NCBI GenBank assembly: GCA_021823525.1
Contig: JAKANY010000001.1
Span: 62,001-126,000, forward strand
Direction: 5' to 3'
Origin: Actinomycetes bacterium
GTDB taxonomy: Bacteria > Actinomycetota > Acidimicrobiia > Acidimicrobiales > RAAP-2
DNA: 64,000 nt
Both the position numbers and the translations under genes were made by a program. Below, piece by piece: positions 39,055-52,168 of the stretch (within the stretch, counting starts at the first letter, position 1; every line of letters starts with the position of its first letter). The notes below the pieces were generated by a model. The model saw only the letters and a list, made by a program, of their open reading frames with translations. It made no database searches and was not told the origin of the DNA.

Positions 39055-40123
39055 GGATCACGCTCACGCCGGCGGACAGGCCGGCGGCACAGTCTCTCGC
39101 CAGTGATCCGGTGTACTCGACGTCGTAGACGGCCTTGTGCGCTCGCACGAAGGGGGCCAGCTCGGGGCACTGGTGGTACGCGACGCACTGCTCATCGATG
39201 GCGAAGTCGAAGACGGGCTCGAGTTCGGCGACCTGACCCAGGTCGTTCTTCAGACCCACGGCCAGGTGGTCACGGTGCGCGAGAGCAGCCAGGCCGCGGT
39301 TGTAGCGCAGCTGGTCGGCTGGCGTGAGCGGGAAGCCCGTCACGTTCGCGTACCCGTCGACGTTGTCGAAGTCGACGGCATCGAAGCCGGCGGAGGCGCA
39401 GCGGGCGACCCGGCGAGCCATGATTGGCATCAACGTCCCTACCGCGCGAATGTCGAGCCATCGCTCCCCGGGCCAGCCGTTGGGTCGTCCGCGAAGCCTT
39501 GCGGGAAAGAGTCGGGCGTCAGGTCGCCAGCGCTCCCAGGTCCCGGCGTCGACGTAGCAGATCGCGTAGTCGCCCCGGGCGTGGATCGCGCGCACCGCCG
39601 CGGCGTTGGGCGTGGTTCCGTTGGGACCGTCGAGGTCGATGTCGAAGATCGTGGGGTGATGGCACGGACCGCGTGCTCCCGTCGCGCAGACGTTCAGGTC
39701 GATGCCGCCCGGACCCTGCGGGCCCGTCGAGAGCTGATACTGGAAGAGAGCGCCGATGGGTGGACCGGGCGCAGCGCCGGCGCGCGCGGTGGGGGCGACT
39801 GCCTCGAGCGTGATCAGCACGATCGCCGATGCGAGAAGGACGAGATGGCACCGGCGGGGGTGGTACCGGCCCCGAGGTGTGCCACCGCCGCGGCGTCGCC
39901 TCGTCTCCGTCCGGGGGCCATCACGCTGAGGAGCCCGTTGGCAGCCAGTATCGCGAAACCGTCGCCGGCAACTTCCCGCGTGTATCGGCCAGCGGTGCGA
40001 GCGACTGGTGGGTGGCTCCTCTCGTCTTCGCACGAGGATGGCCCCGCTGCGCGCGTGCTCCATCGTGAGGACGTCCTCGGTTGCGCGCCTCGTCCCTACA
40101 GGCGTCGCCGGCACTGTGGTCAC
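38963..40123 (-). CDS. GH114-type endo-alpha-1,4-polygalactosaminidase-like glycosidase
   Basis: A TIM-barrel enzyme family acting on galactosamine-containing polysaccharides. Motifs are 'IGALFQYQLS', 'DIDLDGPNGTTPNAAAVRAI', 'AICYVDAGTWERWRPDA', 'GWPGERWLDIR', 'DAVDFDNVDGYANVTGFPLT', 'AVGLKNDLGQ' and 'FAIDEQC', all typical of GH114 with acidic catalytic candidates in 'DFDN' and 'DEQC'. A hydrophobic segment 'LVLLASAIVLITLEAVAPTARA' at about residue 95 looks like a signal peptide, so the GTG at 40123 (overlapping the upstream stop) gives an implausibly long leader; the real start is uncertain. Related domains occur in biofilm enzymes such as PelA. Confidence 0.8.
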   Translation of the reverse strand: MTTVPATPVGTRRATEDVLTMEHARSGAILVRRREEPPTSRSHRWPIHAGSCRRRFRDTGCQRAPQRDGPRTETRRRRGGGTPRGRYHPRRCHLVLLASAIVLITLEAVAPTARAGAAPGPPIGALFQYQLSTGPQGPGGIDLNVCATGARGPCHHPTIFDIDLDGPNGTTPNAAAVRAIHARGDYAICYVDAGTWERWRPDARLFPARLRGRPNGWPGERWLDIRAVGTLMPIMARRVARCASAGFDAVDFDNVDGYANVTGFPLTPADQLRYNRGLAALAHRDHLAVGLKNDLGQVAELEPVFDFAIDEQCVAYHQCPELAPFVRAHKAVYDVEYTGSLARDCAAGLSAGVSVILKSRALGAVPWRPCLLRLPRPRSTAARRAT

Positions 40124-40626
40124 GCCAAGAACGCGCTGAGTCCCGTGGACCGGGATGCCTCCGTGATCTCATCGTCGGCGGCTGCGAGAACTCGCAAGAG
40201 GTCATTTGACGTCACGGTGTCGAACAGCGGGACGTACCACGAGAATCCGACCGCGTCACCGTGCGACTTCCAGGTTGTGCAGTACAGCGACACGCTGTTC
40301 ATCGCGGCAATGGTTGATTCGATGTCCCTCCGCTCGACGCGTAGTTTGGCGATCTTGAAGTACACGCGACACAGGATGGCACGTTCCGCTGTGCTTACCG
40401 TGAGGAGCAGTGTGTATCGCTCCGGATGTGTGCAGCGCAGTTGGGGAGCCTCATCGGGGTCGCTGATGACCTCGGTCTCGAATCCGCCAGTCCCGAGGAC
40501 CCCCTGGATCCACTCGACGGTGACCTGTTCTCCGGCAGTCGTCAGGGGTGGCGGGAACCGCTGGCCACACGAACGACAGAAGATGTCGGCTGGTTCTCGC
40601 GTGGCACCGCATTCCTCACATCTCAT
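40120..40626 (-). CDS. Zinc-ribbon protein with YbjN-like domain
   Basis: 168 residues. The N-terminal double CxxC zinc ribbon ('CEECGATREPADIFCRSCG') is followed by an alpha/beta domain whose pattern ('TVEWIQGVL...RYTLLLTVSTAERAI') loosely matches YbjN-type domains, related to type III secretion chaperones. Function unknown. The stop overlaps a GTG of the glycosidase ORF and the start overlaps the upstream small ORF, suggesting a minus-strand transcript. GC content is clearly below the window average, a sign of transfer. Confidence 0.65.
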   Translation of the reverse strand: MRCEECGATREPADIFCRSCGQRFPPPLTTAGEQVTVEWIQGVLGTGGFETEVISDPDEAPQLRCTHPERYTLLLTVSTAERAILCRVYFKIAKLRVERRDIESTIAAMNSVSLYCTTWKSHGDAVGFSWYVPLFDTVTSNDLLRVLAAADDEITEASRSTGLSAFLA

Positions 40627-40975
40627 GGCTGCCTCCCTGCGATCGACGTACCGAAGGCGCGAGGAGGAAGGTCGTTGCGATCCACTCTTCGATCGCGTGG
40701 TCCCACGGGAACAGGGACCGTTCCGAGAGGATCGTCGCGCGCAGTTTTCTGCTCACGGCAGAGCAGCGAGCCACACCGATGGTTGGGGAATCCTCGATCC
40801 AGCTCCCCCCGGGCTCGGACCGAGGTGATTCCGGGTCAGAGCGCGTGTGGAGCTCCTTGCATGTTCTCCCTTGGCTCACCCTCCGGAGGAAACACCAACT
40901 CTCGGGCACGGCACCGTCGACGCCGTGGCGATCGAACAGCAACGCGAGCTGATCAGCGGTCATGCTGTGTGCCAT
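40616..40975 (-). CDS. Hypothetical small protein, uncertain
   Basis: 119 codons, with a second in-frame ATG at the fifth codon ('MTADQLALLFDRHGVDGAVP'). I recognise no family. The first 40 residues look like a normal protein; the rest is Ser/Arg-rich with weak codon bias, so it may be a frameshifted or decayed gene. It overlaps the start of the zinc-ribbon gene by 11 bases, in the same direction. It sits in the low-GC accessory patch. Confidence 0.35.
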   Translation of the reverse strand: MAHSMTADQLALLFDRHGVDGAVPESWCFLRRVSQGRTCKELHTRSDPESPRSEPGGSWIEDSPTIGVARCSAVSRKLRATILSERSLFPWDHAIEEWIATTFLLAPSVRRSQGGSHEM

Positions 40976-41030
40976 CGGGGCACTGGCGCCATCAGCACGA
41001 GTTGAGTGCCACGCAGTGACGAAGGCGTTC

Positions 41031-41879
41031 TCAGTTCCATTTGTCCGTCTGTCGTGCGACTTCGCGCATGGAGAGAGCCACGGGAGTCAACAGCTCGAGA
41101 ACTCTCTGCTGCTCGGACACGGGAACCTCCACCTCATAGCGCCAACCCAGGGGTGTTCCGAGGTGCCGCGCAATGGCGCTCAAGAGGCCGGACCCTGCGG
41201 GCGTCGCATGAAGAGGAATGAGGAGGACGGTCTTTCGCGGCCGAACGCGGAGCGCCGCGATCGCCAAGATGAAGACGATGACTCCAACCACCGTGCTGTG
41301 TGTCGCGCTGCTGATCGCACCGGCGACCGCGAGGGCGACAAGAATGAACCAGTACATTCCGAGTGCTGCGAGGCAGCCGATTGCCTGTTGAGAGGCTGAC
41401 GTATTACGCGACCTGCGAATCTTGAATATGTGCTGCTTGATCTCGACGGCCCCGAGAAACGGGATCTGCGAGATTTCCGCGATCTGACCCACATTCGCTC
41501 GCGCATCGGAGAGGACCGCACTGTCGGTCTCCATCTGCATGAGCACCTCGTCACTGTCGTTCACAACCACGACGCGGCGATCGGTCACGATGAGCTCCTT
41601 GGCCGCCATCGGCGTGAACTTGCGCACTGTACGGCCCGACGAACCGGTAACGCGCTCGCTCTCCTCCCAGATGCGGGTGGCTGGGACGCGCAGCTGCTCC
41701 ATCTCCTTCGAGTCGCGCGTTTCGGAGCCCGAAGGGCGACGCGCCGTCACACGGGGCTCACCACTGTGGATGCTGCGTTCTGCTCCTCCCACTCGCAACT
41801 GCGCTCCGCAGCGCGCGCAGAACTCGCCCCCGTCAGGAGCGGGTGCGCCGCACTGTGTGCAAAAAGAAGCCTCGGACAT
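41031..41879 (-). CDS. Zinc-ribbon membrane protein of unknown function
   Basis: 282 residues. The N-terminal zinc ribbon has two CxxC pairs ('FCTQCGAPAPDGGEFCARCG'). A polar linker leads to a probable PH-like beta domain ('KFTPMAAKELIVTDRRVVVV'), then two adjacent membrane helices ('AIGCLAALGMYWFILVALAV' and 'VVGVIVFILAIAALRV') and a cytoplasmic C-terminus. The layout suggests a membrane-associated regulator or immunity-type protein, but nothing more specific can be supported. GC content is low like its neighbour's, and both carry N-terminal zinc ribbons. Confidence 0.7.
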   Translation of the reverse strand: MSEASFCTQCGAPAPDGGEFCARCGAQLRVGGAERSIHSGEPRVTARRPSGSETRDSKEMEQLRVPATRIWEESERVTGSSGRTVRKFTPMAAKELIVTDRRVVVVNDSDEVLMQMETDSAVLSDARANVGQIAEISQIPFLGAVEIKQHIFKIRRSRNTSASQQAIGCLAALGMYWFILVALAVAGAISSATHSTVVGVIVFILAIAALRVRPRKTVLLIPLHATPAGSGLLSAIARHLGTPLGWRYEVEVPVSEQQRVLELLTPVALSMREVARQTDKWN

Positions 41880-42181
41880 GTACGACTCCCACAGCCTTCG
41901 GTCACATCTTTCGGGACAGTATCACCTGCTGCGGAGGGGCGGAAAGGGAGATATACCTTCGAACCGACTCCCCAACGTCGAGTCGTACGGAAGGGGTGTG
42001 ATCCGTGCAAGTCGATCGCCTCAAGGATCACATTCCGTCGATCTTTCATCTCACCTATACATGGATCTATTGGCACCGATAGCCCAGTGACCCGGACGGC
42101 CCCGAACGAAGCGCTTGCGTTCGCGTCAAGGTGGGAGGTTGTCGCGTTGGTCCACCCATCATCGTGCGACATTGTGTGACG
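41880..42181 (+). other. 302-base stretch without a supported gene
   Basis: Lower GC than the core genome. ORFs that cross it on both strands have no recognisable protein features. It holds the 5' region of the zinc-ribbon membrane-protein gene and the 3' end of the MMPL gene. Confidence 0.5.
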
Positions 42182-44359
42182 TCAGTCGGGAACGCCGTCG
42201 AAGGCCAGGTCCTCCTCAGTCGCCTCGACGGCGATGTGAGGGACGGACCGCTCGAGCCAGCGCGGCATGTACCAGTTGGCCCGGCCGAGGAAGTGCATCA
42301 GGGCGGGCACCAGCGCGGTGCGCAGCACGAAGGCGTCCAGCAGCACCGCGCCGCCCAGGCCCACCCCGAACTCGGCGATGATGCGCTGCCCCCCGAAGGC
42401 GAAGGACAAGAAGACCGAGATCATGATCAGGGCGGCCGCGGTGATCACGCGGCCGGTCGTCGCCTGGCCGCGCACCACGGCCTCCTCGTTGTCCCCGGTG
42501 TTGAGCCACTCCTCGTGCATGCGCGAGACCAGGAACACCTGGTAGTCCATCGAGAGCCCAAAGAGGATCGCGACCATGATCACGGGTAGGAACGACTCGA
42601 CCGGGCCGATCCCCGAGTTGAGCAGCACGCTGCCCCAGCCCCACTGGAAGACCGCAACCACGAGGCCAAAGGACGCCCCGACGGCGAGAAGGTTCATCAC
42701 CGCGGCGACGAGCGGCACCACCACGCTGCGGAAAGCCACCATCAGCAGCAGGCACCCCAGGAACACGATGACCCCGATGAACAGCGGGAGCTTGGATCCG
42801 AGCACCGTGGCGAAGTCGGCGTAGATGGCGGTGATCCCCCCGACGTAGATGGCGGTGTGGCTGGCGGCGGTGGCGTGCGGGATGGTCTGGTCGCGCAAGC
42901 GCCCGAGAAGGTTCGTGGTGGCCGACGACTGGGGACTCGAGGCGGGAATGACGCTGATCACGTCCACGGTGCCGTTCGCGAGGGGGATCACCGGACCGAC
43001 CGAGGCCACGTCGGGCACGGCGCGCAGCGCGGCGTCGAGATGCGTCACAGCCGCCGCGTCGGCGGATCCGCGGATCCGCGCGACGACGCTGAGCGGCCCG
43101 TTGAAGCCCGGGCCGAAGCCCTGCGCCAACAGGTCGTAGGCCTGGCGCGTCGTGCTGCCGGGCGGGTTGGACCCCTGGTCCGAGCTGCCCAGGCGCAGCG
43201 AGAAGAACGGAATGGCCAGCACTGCCATGATCACGAGGGCGACTCCCGTGAGCACCGCGGGCCGGCGCGCCACCAGGTGCGCCCAGCGCTGCCAGGGACC
43301 GGCCACGACGACGGGCTCGGGTCCGTGGGCCGCGAGCGCCCGGCGCTCGCGGCGCCCGAGCACGCGTGGCCCGAGGAATCCCAGCAGCGCCGGCAGCAGG
43401 GTAATGGCCGCCGTCATGGTGATGGCGACCGTGACGGTCGCCGAGACGGCCACGCCGTTGAGGAACGACAGGCGCAGCACCAGCATGCCGAGCAGCGCGA
43501 TGGCGACCGTCGCGCCCGCGAAGAGCACGGCGCGCCCCGCGGTGTTGATGGCGGTCGCGACGGCGTCGGGGACACTGAGGCCGCGCTTCAAGCCCTGGCG
43601 CGTGCGTGTCACGATGAACAGCGCGTAGTCGATCCCGACGCCCAGTCCGATCAGTGAGCCCAGGATCGGGGCGAACTGGGCGATGGTGAGCACGTGGCTG
43701 AGCAGCGCCGTCGCCCCCGAGGCGATGCCCAGGGCGAAGAGGGCGACCCCGAGGGGCAGGAGCATCGCGAGCAGCGAGCCGAAGGCGAGCAGCAGGATGC
43801 CCGCGGCCACGAGGATCCCCACCAGCTCGCCGGGGCTCGAGGCGGGGCTGTCGAGCTGGCCGAAGGCGTTGCCCCCAAACTGGACCGCGAGGGTGGCCGA
43901 GCGCGCCCGCGCCCCGACCTGCTCGACCGCGCGGATGGCGCTCGCGGGGAGCCGGTAGCCCGGCAGGGAGAAGTGCACCAGGGCGTAGGCAACGCGACCG
44001 TCACGGCTGATCTGGGCGGCGGCCGCACAGGGGGCGGCGCTGGCGCAGAAGGGGGAGGTGACGCTGGCGACGTCGGGCAGCGTCGCGACCTCGCCCAGCA
44101 CGTGGGTGATGGCGGCCCGATGGTCGGCGATCGTGCCGGACCTCGTGGCGAACACGATCTGGTCGGTGTCGCCCCGGGCGCTGGCCACGCCGCTGAGGAG
44201 CTGCTCGGCGTGCGCGGAGTTGGTGCCGGGCAGCGAGAAGGCGTTGGCGTAGGCCGAGCCGCTGGTGCGCGCCAGGGCCAGCACCGCGACGAAGATCGCG
44301 ATCCAGGCCGTCAGCATCCACCAGCGACGACGTACGGCGAGGCGACCGAGCCGCTCCAT
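42182..44359 (-). CDS. MMPL-family RND transporter
   Basis: 725 residues, start ATG 44359 behind a strong TCAGGAGG site; the track ORF's extra 303 residues upstream are a shadow of the Nudix gene. One N-terminal membrane helix, a large extracytoplasmic domain, five helices, then the same layout repeated. 'GLGVGIDYALFIVTRTRQGL' and 'FGLSMDYQVFLVSRMHEEWL' carry the two Asp-Tyr pairs that relay protons in MmpL proteins. Actinobacterial members export lipids or siderophores; given the arabinan genes nearby a cell-envelope lipid is plausible but unproven. Divergent from the Nudix gene, with 72 bases between starts. Confidence 0.92.
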   Translation of the reverse strand: MERLGRLAVRRRWWMLTAWIAIFVAVLALARTSGSAYANAFSLPGTNSAHAEQLLSGVASARGDTDQIVFATRSGTIADHRAAITHVLGEVATLPDVASVTSPFCASAAPCAAAAQISRDGRVAYALVHFSLPGYRLPASAIRAVEQVGARARSATLAVQFGGNAFGQLDSPASSPGELVGILVAAGILLLAFGSLLAMLLPLGVALFALGIASGATALLSHVLTIAQFAPILGSLIGLGVGIDYALFIVTRTRQGLKRGLSVPDAVATAINTAGRAVLFAGATVAIALLGMLVLRLSFLNGVAVSATVTVAITMTAAITLLPALLGFLGPRVLGRRERRALAAHGPEPVVVAGPWQRWAHLVARRPAVLTGVALVIMAVLAIPFFSLRLGSSDQGSNPPGSTTRQAYDLLAQGFGPGFNGPLSVVARIRGSADAAAVTHLDAALRAVPDVASVGPVIPLANGTVDVISVIPASSPQSSATTNLLGRLRDQTIPHATAASHTAIYVGGITAIYADFATVLGSKLPLFIGVIVFLGCLLLMVAFRSVVVPLVAAVMNLLAVGASFGLVVAVFQWGWGSVLLNSGIGPVESFLPVIMVAILFGLSMDYQVFLVSRMHEEWLNTGDNEEAVVRGQATTGRVITAAALIMISVFLSFAFGGQRIIAEFGVGLGGAVLLDAFVLRTALVPALMHFLGRANWYMPRWLERSVPHIAVEATEEDLAFDGVPD

Positions 44360-44431
44360 GGACCTCCTGAGGGTGTCGGGCCCGAAGTCGCCGGTACGCT
44401 GCGAGGGGCCGTTCGATTCTAGGGGACACGG

Positions 44432-45226
44432 GTGCGTGACGAGGCGACGCGGGAGCGATTTCCCGGACTCGTCGCGCCCCAGGTCCTCCCCGTGCCCGCC
44501 GAGATCCTCCCGGGCCAGCCCGCCCCCTGGGCCCACCTCGACCCCGCCAGCCGGCGCGGGCTGAGCGTGGGGGTCATCGCCGAGCGCCTGCGCGCCGCGG
44601 GCCAGCACCTGGCCGCCGGACCGCCGGTCCCGGTCCTCGAGGAGCCCGGGGCCCGCGCGGACGCGGAGTTGCGCACGTCGGCGGTGCTGGTCGCGCTCTT
44701 CGATGCCGGTGGCGAGGCGCACGTTGTGCTCACGCGCCGGGCGCGCCACCTGCGGGTGCACGCGGGCGAGGTAGCCCTGCCGGGCGGGCGCGTCGAGGCC
44801 GGCGAGTCGCTGATCGTCGCAGCCCTGCGCGAGGCCGACGAGGAGGTGGGCCTGGACGCGACGCGCGTGCGCCCCCTGGGGTGGCTGACCCCGCTCACCA
44901 CGCGGGTGTCGGGATCGATCATCTGGCCCATCGTCGCGGCCCTCGAGGAGCCGCCGTCCCTGGTGCCCAGCCCGGCCGAGGTGGAGACAGCCTTCGACGT
45001 CGCCCTGGCCGACCTGGCCGCCGAGGGTGGCTACCTCGAGGAGATGTGGCGGCGCCCGCGCGCGGGCGCGGGATCCGACGCCCAGCTGGTGCCCATCAGC
45101 TTCTTTCGCGGTCCGGCCGACCTGATCTGGGGGGCGACCGCGCGCGTGCTGGTGGACCTGGTCGCCCTGGCGCTCGGCGTGGCGCCCCGGGCCCCGGAGC
45201 CGCTCGACGACGGTCCGGTAGATTAG
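44432..45226 (+). CDS. Nudix hydrolase, CoA-pyrophosphatase-like
   Basis: 264 residues. The Nudix box is 'GGRVEAGESLIVAALREADEEVGL', complete with the READEEVG core (shown in part). Preceding 'VVLTRRARHLRVHAGEVALP' resembles the NuCoA/UPF0035 signature, so the substrate may be CoA or acyl-CoA. An N-terminal extension of about 80 residues ('LPVPAEILPGQPAPWAHLD') is not part of the Nudix fold. GTG start. GuaB3 follows after 19 bases. Confidence 0.85.
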   Translation: MRDEATRERFPGLVAPQVLPVPAEILPGQPAPWAHLDPASRRGLSVGVIAERLRAAGQHLAAGPPVPVLEEPGARADAELRTSAVLVALFDAGGEAHVVLTRRARHLRVHAGEVALPGGRVEAGESLIVAALREADEEVGLDATRVRPLGWLTPLTTRVSGSIIWPIVAALEEPPSLVPSPAEVETAFDVALADLAAEGGYLEEMWRRPRAGAGSDAQLVPISFFRGPADLIWGATARVLVDLVALALGVAPRAPEPLDDGPVD

Positions 45227-45245
45227 AGGGAACCTCGGAGGGATC

Positions 45246-46405
45246 ATGGCGGAAGTGGAGATCGGCATCTACAAGTCGGCCCGGCAGGCCTACGGCTTCG
45301 ATGACATCGCGATCGTGCCCTCGCGGCGCACGCGCGACCCCGAGGACGTGGATATCTCCTGGCAGATCGACGCCTACAAGTTCGAGCTGCCGATGCTGGG
45401 CTCGGCGATGGACGGGGCCGTCTCGCCGGCCACGGCGATCGAGATCGGGCGCCTCGGGGGCCTGGGCGTGCTCAACCTCGAAGGCCTGTGGACCCGTTAC
45501 GAGGACCCGATGCCGCTCTTCGACGAGATCCGCGAGCTCGACGACGACAAGGCGACCGCGCGCATGCAGCAGATGTACGCCGAGCCCATCCGCCTCGAGC
45601 TGGTGGCCGCGCGCATCGCCGAGATGAAGGCGGCGGGCGTGACGACGTCGGCCTCCGTGACGCCCCAGAAGGCGGCCTGGATGGCCGACACGATCCTGCG
45701 CTCGGGCCTCGACATCCTCGTCGTCCAGGGCACCGTGGTCTCGGCCGAGCACGTCTCCCAGACCGTCGAGCCCCTCAACCTGAAGAAGTTCATCCGCGAG
45801 TTCGAGATCCCCGTGATCGTGGGCGGCTGTGCCAGCTACCAGGCGGCCCTCCACCTGATGCGCACCGGCGCGGCCGGGGTGCTGGTGGGCGTGGGCCCGG
45901 GTCAGGCCTGCACGTCGCGCGCGGTGCTGGGCATCGGGGTGCCCCAGGCGACGGCCATCGCCGACGTCGCGGGGGCCCGCATGCGCCACCTCGACGAGAC
46001 CGGGGTCTACGTCCAGGTGATCGCCGACGGGGGCATGTCCAAGGGTGGCGACATCGCCAAGGCGATCGCCTGCGGCGCCGACGCCGTGATGATCGGCTCG
46101 CCGCTCTCGAGCGCCGTGGAGGCGCCGGCCCGCGGCTTCCACTGGGGCATGGCGACGTTCCACCCGACGCTGCCGCGCGGGGCGCGCGTGCGCACCCAGG
46201 TGCGCGGCACGCTGCGCGAGATCCTTCTCGGCCCGGCCCACGAGAACGACGGGCGCCTCAACCTCTTCGGCGCCCTGCGCACCTCGATGGCGACCTGCGG
46301 CTACGAGTCGGTCAAGGAGTTCCAGAAGGCCGAGGTGATGCTGGCGCCCTCGCTCCAGACCGAGGGCAAGTCGCTCCAGCGCGCTCAGCACGTGGGCATG
46401 GGGCG

Positions 46406-46409
<4 letters not shown>
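45246..46409 (+). CDS. guaB3: GuaB3-family IMP dehydrogenase-related protein
   Basis: 387 residues. The TIM barrel has '[20 protein letters not shown]', '[20 protein letters not shown]', the catalytic Cys loop '[16 protein letters not shown]' and '[20 protein letters not shown]'. It lacks the CBS pair of canonical IMPDH. The GuaB3 group often lies next to guaA in actinobacteria and is an IMPDH paralogue or GMP-reductase relative; the exact activity is not settled by sequence. The start has CGGAGGG. A possible -10 TAGATT overlaps the end of the Nudix gene. Canonical guaB is not in the window. The stop overlaps guaA. Confidence 0.92.
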
Positions 46410-50237
<3,828 letters not shown>

Positions 50238-50241
<4 letters not shown>

Positions 50242-51551
50242 CTAAGAAAGAGCTGGGCACGCGTCGGGATCGGGGTCCCGTCCTGCGAGAATGGTCTCTC
50301 ATGGACGACGCCCGACCCGCGTACCGGCCGCCGCTCGCACCGCGTCGCCCACGGCTCCCCGAGCGGGTCTACTGGGTGCGGCGCGCCGTGGTGGGCCTGG
50401 CGTTCCTGACGGTCGGCTACGTCGGGTACCTGGGCGGCACGCTGGTGATGGCCCTGCGCAACCCCACCTACGGCGTCACGCTGCTCGCCCGCGGGGCCGA
50501 GTGGGGCCGCCAGCACGGCATGGGGCCCGTCGTCACCTGGATCGAGACCGAGTACTACCGGCTCAACCCGGCCAAGGTCGGGGGCAAGCCGCCGGCCAAG
50601 TCCTTCGGCTCGGGCCCGACGGCCGTCGCGGTGCCCGCCTCGGGCCACCTGCCCATGCCCCCCCGCGTGATCACCCCGGCCGCGCACCCCCTGCCCGGCG
50701 AGGGCGTCTGGCACGTGGCCGGGCGCACCGACCACGGGATCCCGACCGTCTACGAGTCCTTCATCCGCCCCGACGCCATCCACACCAGCTACGTCGTGGG
50801 CATCGCCTGGATGGACCCGACGCTGCTGCGCGCCCAGCTCTACTCGGGCTCCTTCATCCCGGGTGGTTCGACCCACTTCATCTACTCCGCGCCCATCACG
50901 CCGCTGGCCAGCCGCACGCTGGTGGCCGCCTTCAACGCGGGCTTCCGCATGCAGGACGCCAACGGCGGCTACTACACCCAGGGCACGACGATCATCCCGC
51001 TGCGCCGCGGGGCCGCCTCGGTCGTGGTGGACAAGAACGGCCTCATGACCGTGGGCGCCTGGGGCAGCCCGGGCTTCACGATGTCCTCCTCGGTCGCCTC
51101 GGTGCGCCAGAACCTCAACCTGCTCGTCGTCAACGGTCACCCGGTCAGCGACCTCAACAACCCCGCCCTGTGGGGCGCGACCCTCGGGGGCACCTTCAAC
51201 GTGTGGCGCTCGGGCCTCGGGGTGACCAAGGACGGGGCCATCGTCTACGTGGGCGGTCCGGCCCTGTCGATCAGCGACCTGGCCAACGTGCTGGTGCGCG
51301 CCGGAGTGGTGACGGGCATGCAGCTCGACATCAACACCGACTGGGTCCAGTACTCGACCTTCACCGGGGCGCCCGGCGCCATCGTGACCGGGAGCAACGG
51401 CACGAGCCTGCTGCCGGGCATGGTGGGCTCGCCCTCGCGCTACTTCGCCACCTGGTGGAACCGGGACTTCTACACGATGTCGCTGCGCTCAGGGTCAGCG
51501 ACGGCTCCGTCCGGCCTCGGGGTCACGACCACGTCCCCGGCGGCCGGCTAG
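50238..51551 (+). CDS. Membrane-anchored phosphodiester glycosidase-family protein
   Basis: 437 residues. An N-terminal cytoplasmic tail and one membrane helix ('AVVGLAFLTVGYVGYLGGTL') are followed by an exported domain. That domain has NAGPA/DUF2233 features: 'VAAFNAGFRMQDANGGYYTQ', 'VVVNGHPVSDL' region, 'SGLGVTKDGAIVYVGG' and 'AGVVTGMQLDINTDW'. Relatives remove GlcNAc from phosphodiesters; in bacteria they may trim exopolysaccharide or wall phosphoglycans. Two starts are possible: GTG 50238 overlapping the helicase stop, or ATG 50301, which has an AGAAT-type box near it. A terminator follows. Confidence 0.85.
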
Positions 51552-51990
51552 TCGCCTTGCGGACGCCCGACCGCACCGGAGAGGGTGCGGTCGCGTGACG
51601 TCCGCTCGATGACGGCGCCACGCGTGCCCCAACCGAGCGACGCCGGGAGCGTCTCGAGCCAGAAGGAGCTCCGGGACGTGGGCGAGCCCGCGCCGCACGT
51701 CGTGCCCTTGACGGTGATCGCTTCGGTCGGCGCAGTCCACGAGTCGCCCGCGATGAACGAGGGATGTCCGTCCGGGGAAGTGTGCGTCGCTCCATGAGGC
51801 CGTCTGCGCCAAGGTTGCCCGCCGCGATCCCCGCGAGCCTGAGCGTGCCGCGCGGAAGCCGCCGACGCCCCTGTCGTGGCTGCTCGAGCGGTTGTCGCTG
51901 TCGTTGGCGGCGAAGTCGACGACGGTCGCGTGCGGGCCGCTCACCGTGAAGAACACCGGCACCCACGCTGGTCGTCTCGCCGTCGCGTCG
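51548..51990 (-). pseudogene. Possible decayed secreted-protein gene
   Basis: On the minus strand protein-like sequence continues in three successive frames: 'VFFTVSGPHATVVDFAAND', then 'LRLAGIAAGNLGADGLMER', then 'FIAGDSWTAPTEAITVKG' running to a stop at 51548. Each reads better than the alternatives in its section, as expected for a gene broken by two frameshifts. No intact start or family was recognised. The first part resembles the edge of an Ig-like or secreted beta domain. This could also be chance open frames in GC-rich DNA. Confidence 0.3.
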
Positions 51991-52168
51991 CGCGACGGGC
52001 CCGGCGGCTCGTGGGGCGCACCGTGATGGGCGCCGATGTCAGATGCCCTGTCATGCTCGGAAGATCGACCTGGGCTTGGTCAGTGCCGGCAGGGAGGAGC
52101 GGCCTGACGCTCTATCGGGCAACGAGGTACGTTCCGTGCGCGGGAGCGCTGGGCAACGGTGGTCAGAC
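51552..52168 (+). other. 617-base region without an intact gene
   Basis: Holds a terminator just after the glycosidase-family gene and the possible decayed gene above; the part from about 51990 to 52168 shows nothing I can name. GC is somewhat below core level toward the Fic gene. Confidence 0.5.
51568..51593 (+). terminator. Hairpin terminator after the phosphodiester glycosidase-family gene
   Basis: CGACCGCACC - GGAGAG - GGTGCGGTCG, a perfect 10-base-pair stem 17 bases after the stop codon. Likely end of the guaB3-guaA-pcrA transcript. Confidence 0.65.

Noticed and set aside
39137-40828. 563-codon plus-strand ORF opposite the GH114 and zinc-ribbon genes
   Set aside because: Antisense to motif-supported genes; its own translation shows no domain.
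41430-42179. ORFs on both strands between the zinc-ribbon membrane protein and the MMPL gene (249 aa plus, 141 aa minus)
   Set aside because: Mostly shadows of the zinc-ribbon gene; the unique parts have no recognisable pattern or ribosome-binding site.
44360-45268. 303-codon N-terminal extension of the MMPL ORF
   Set aside because: It is antisense to the Nudix gene, and a strong ribosome-binding site precedes the internal ATG at 44359.
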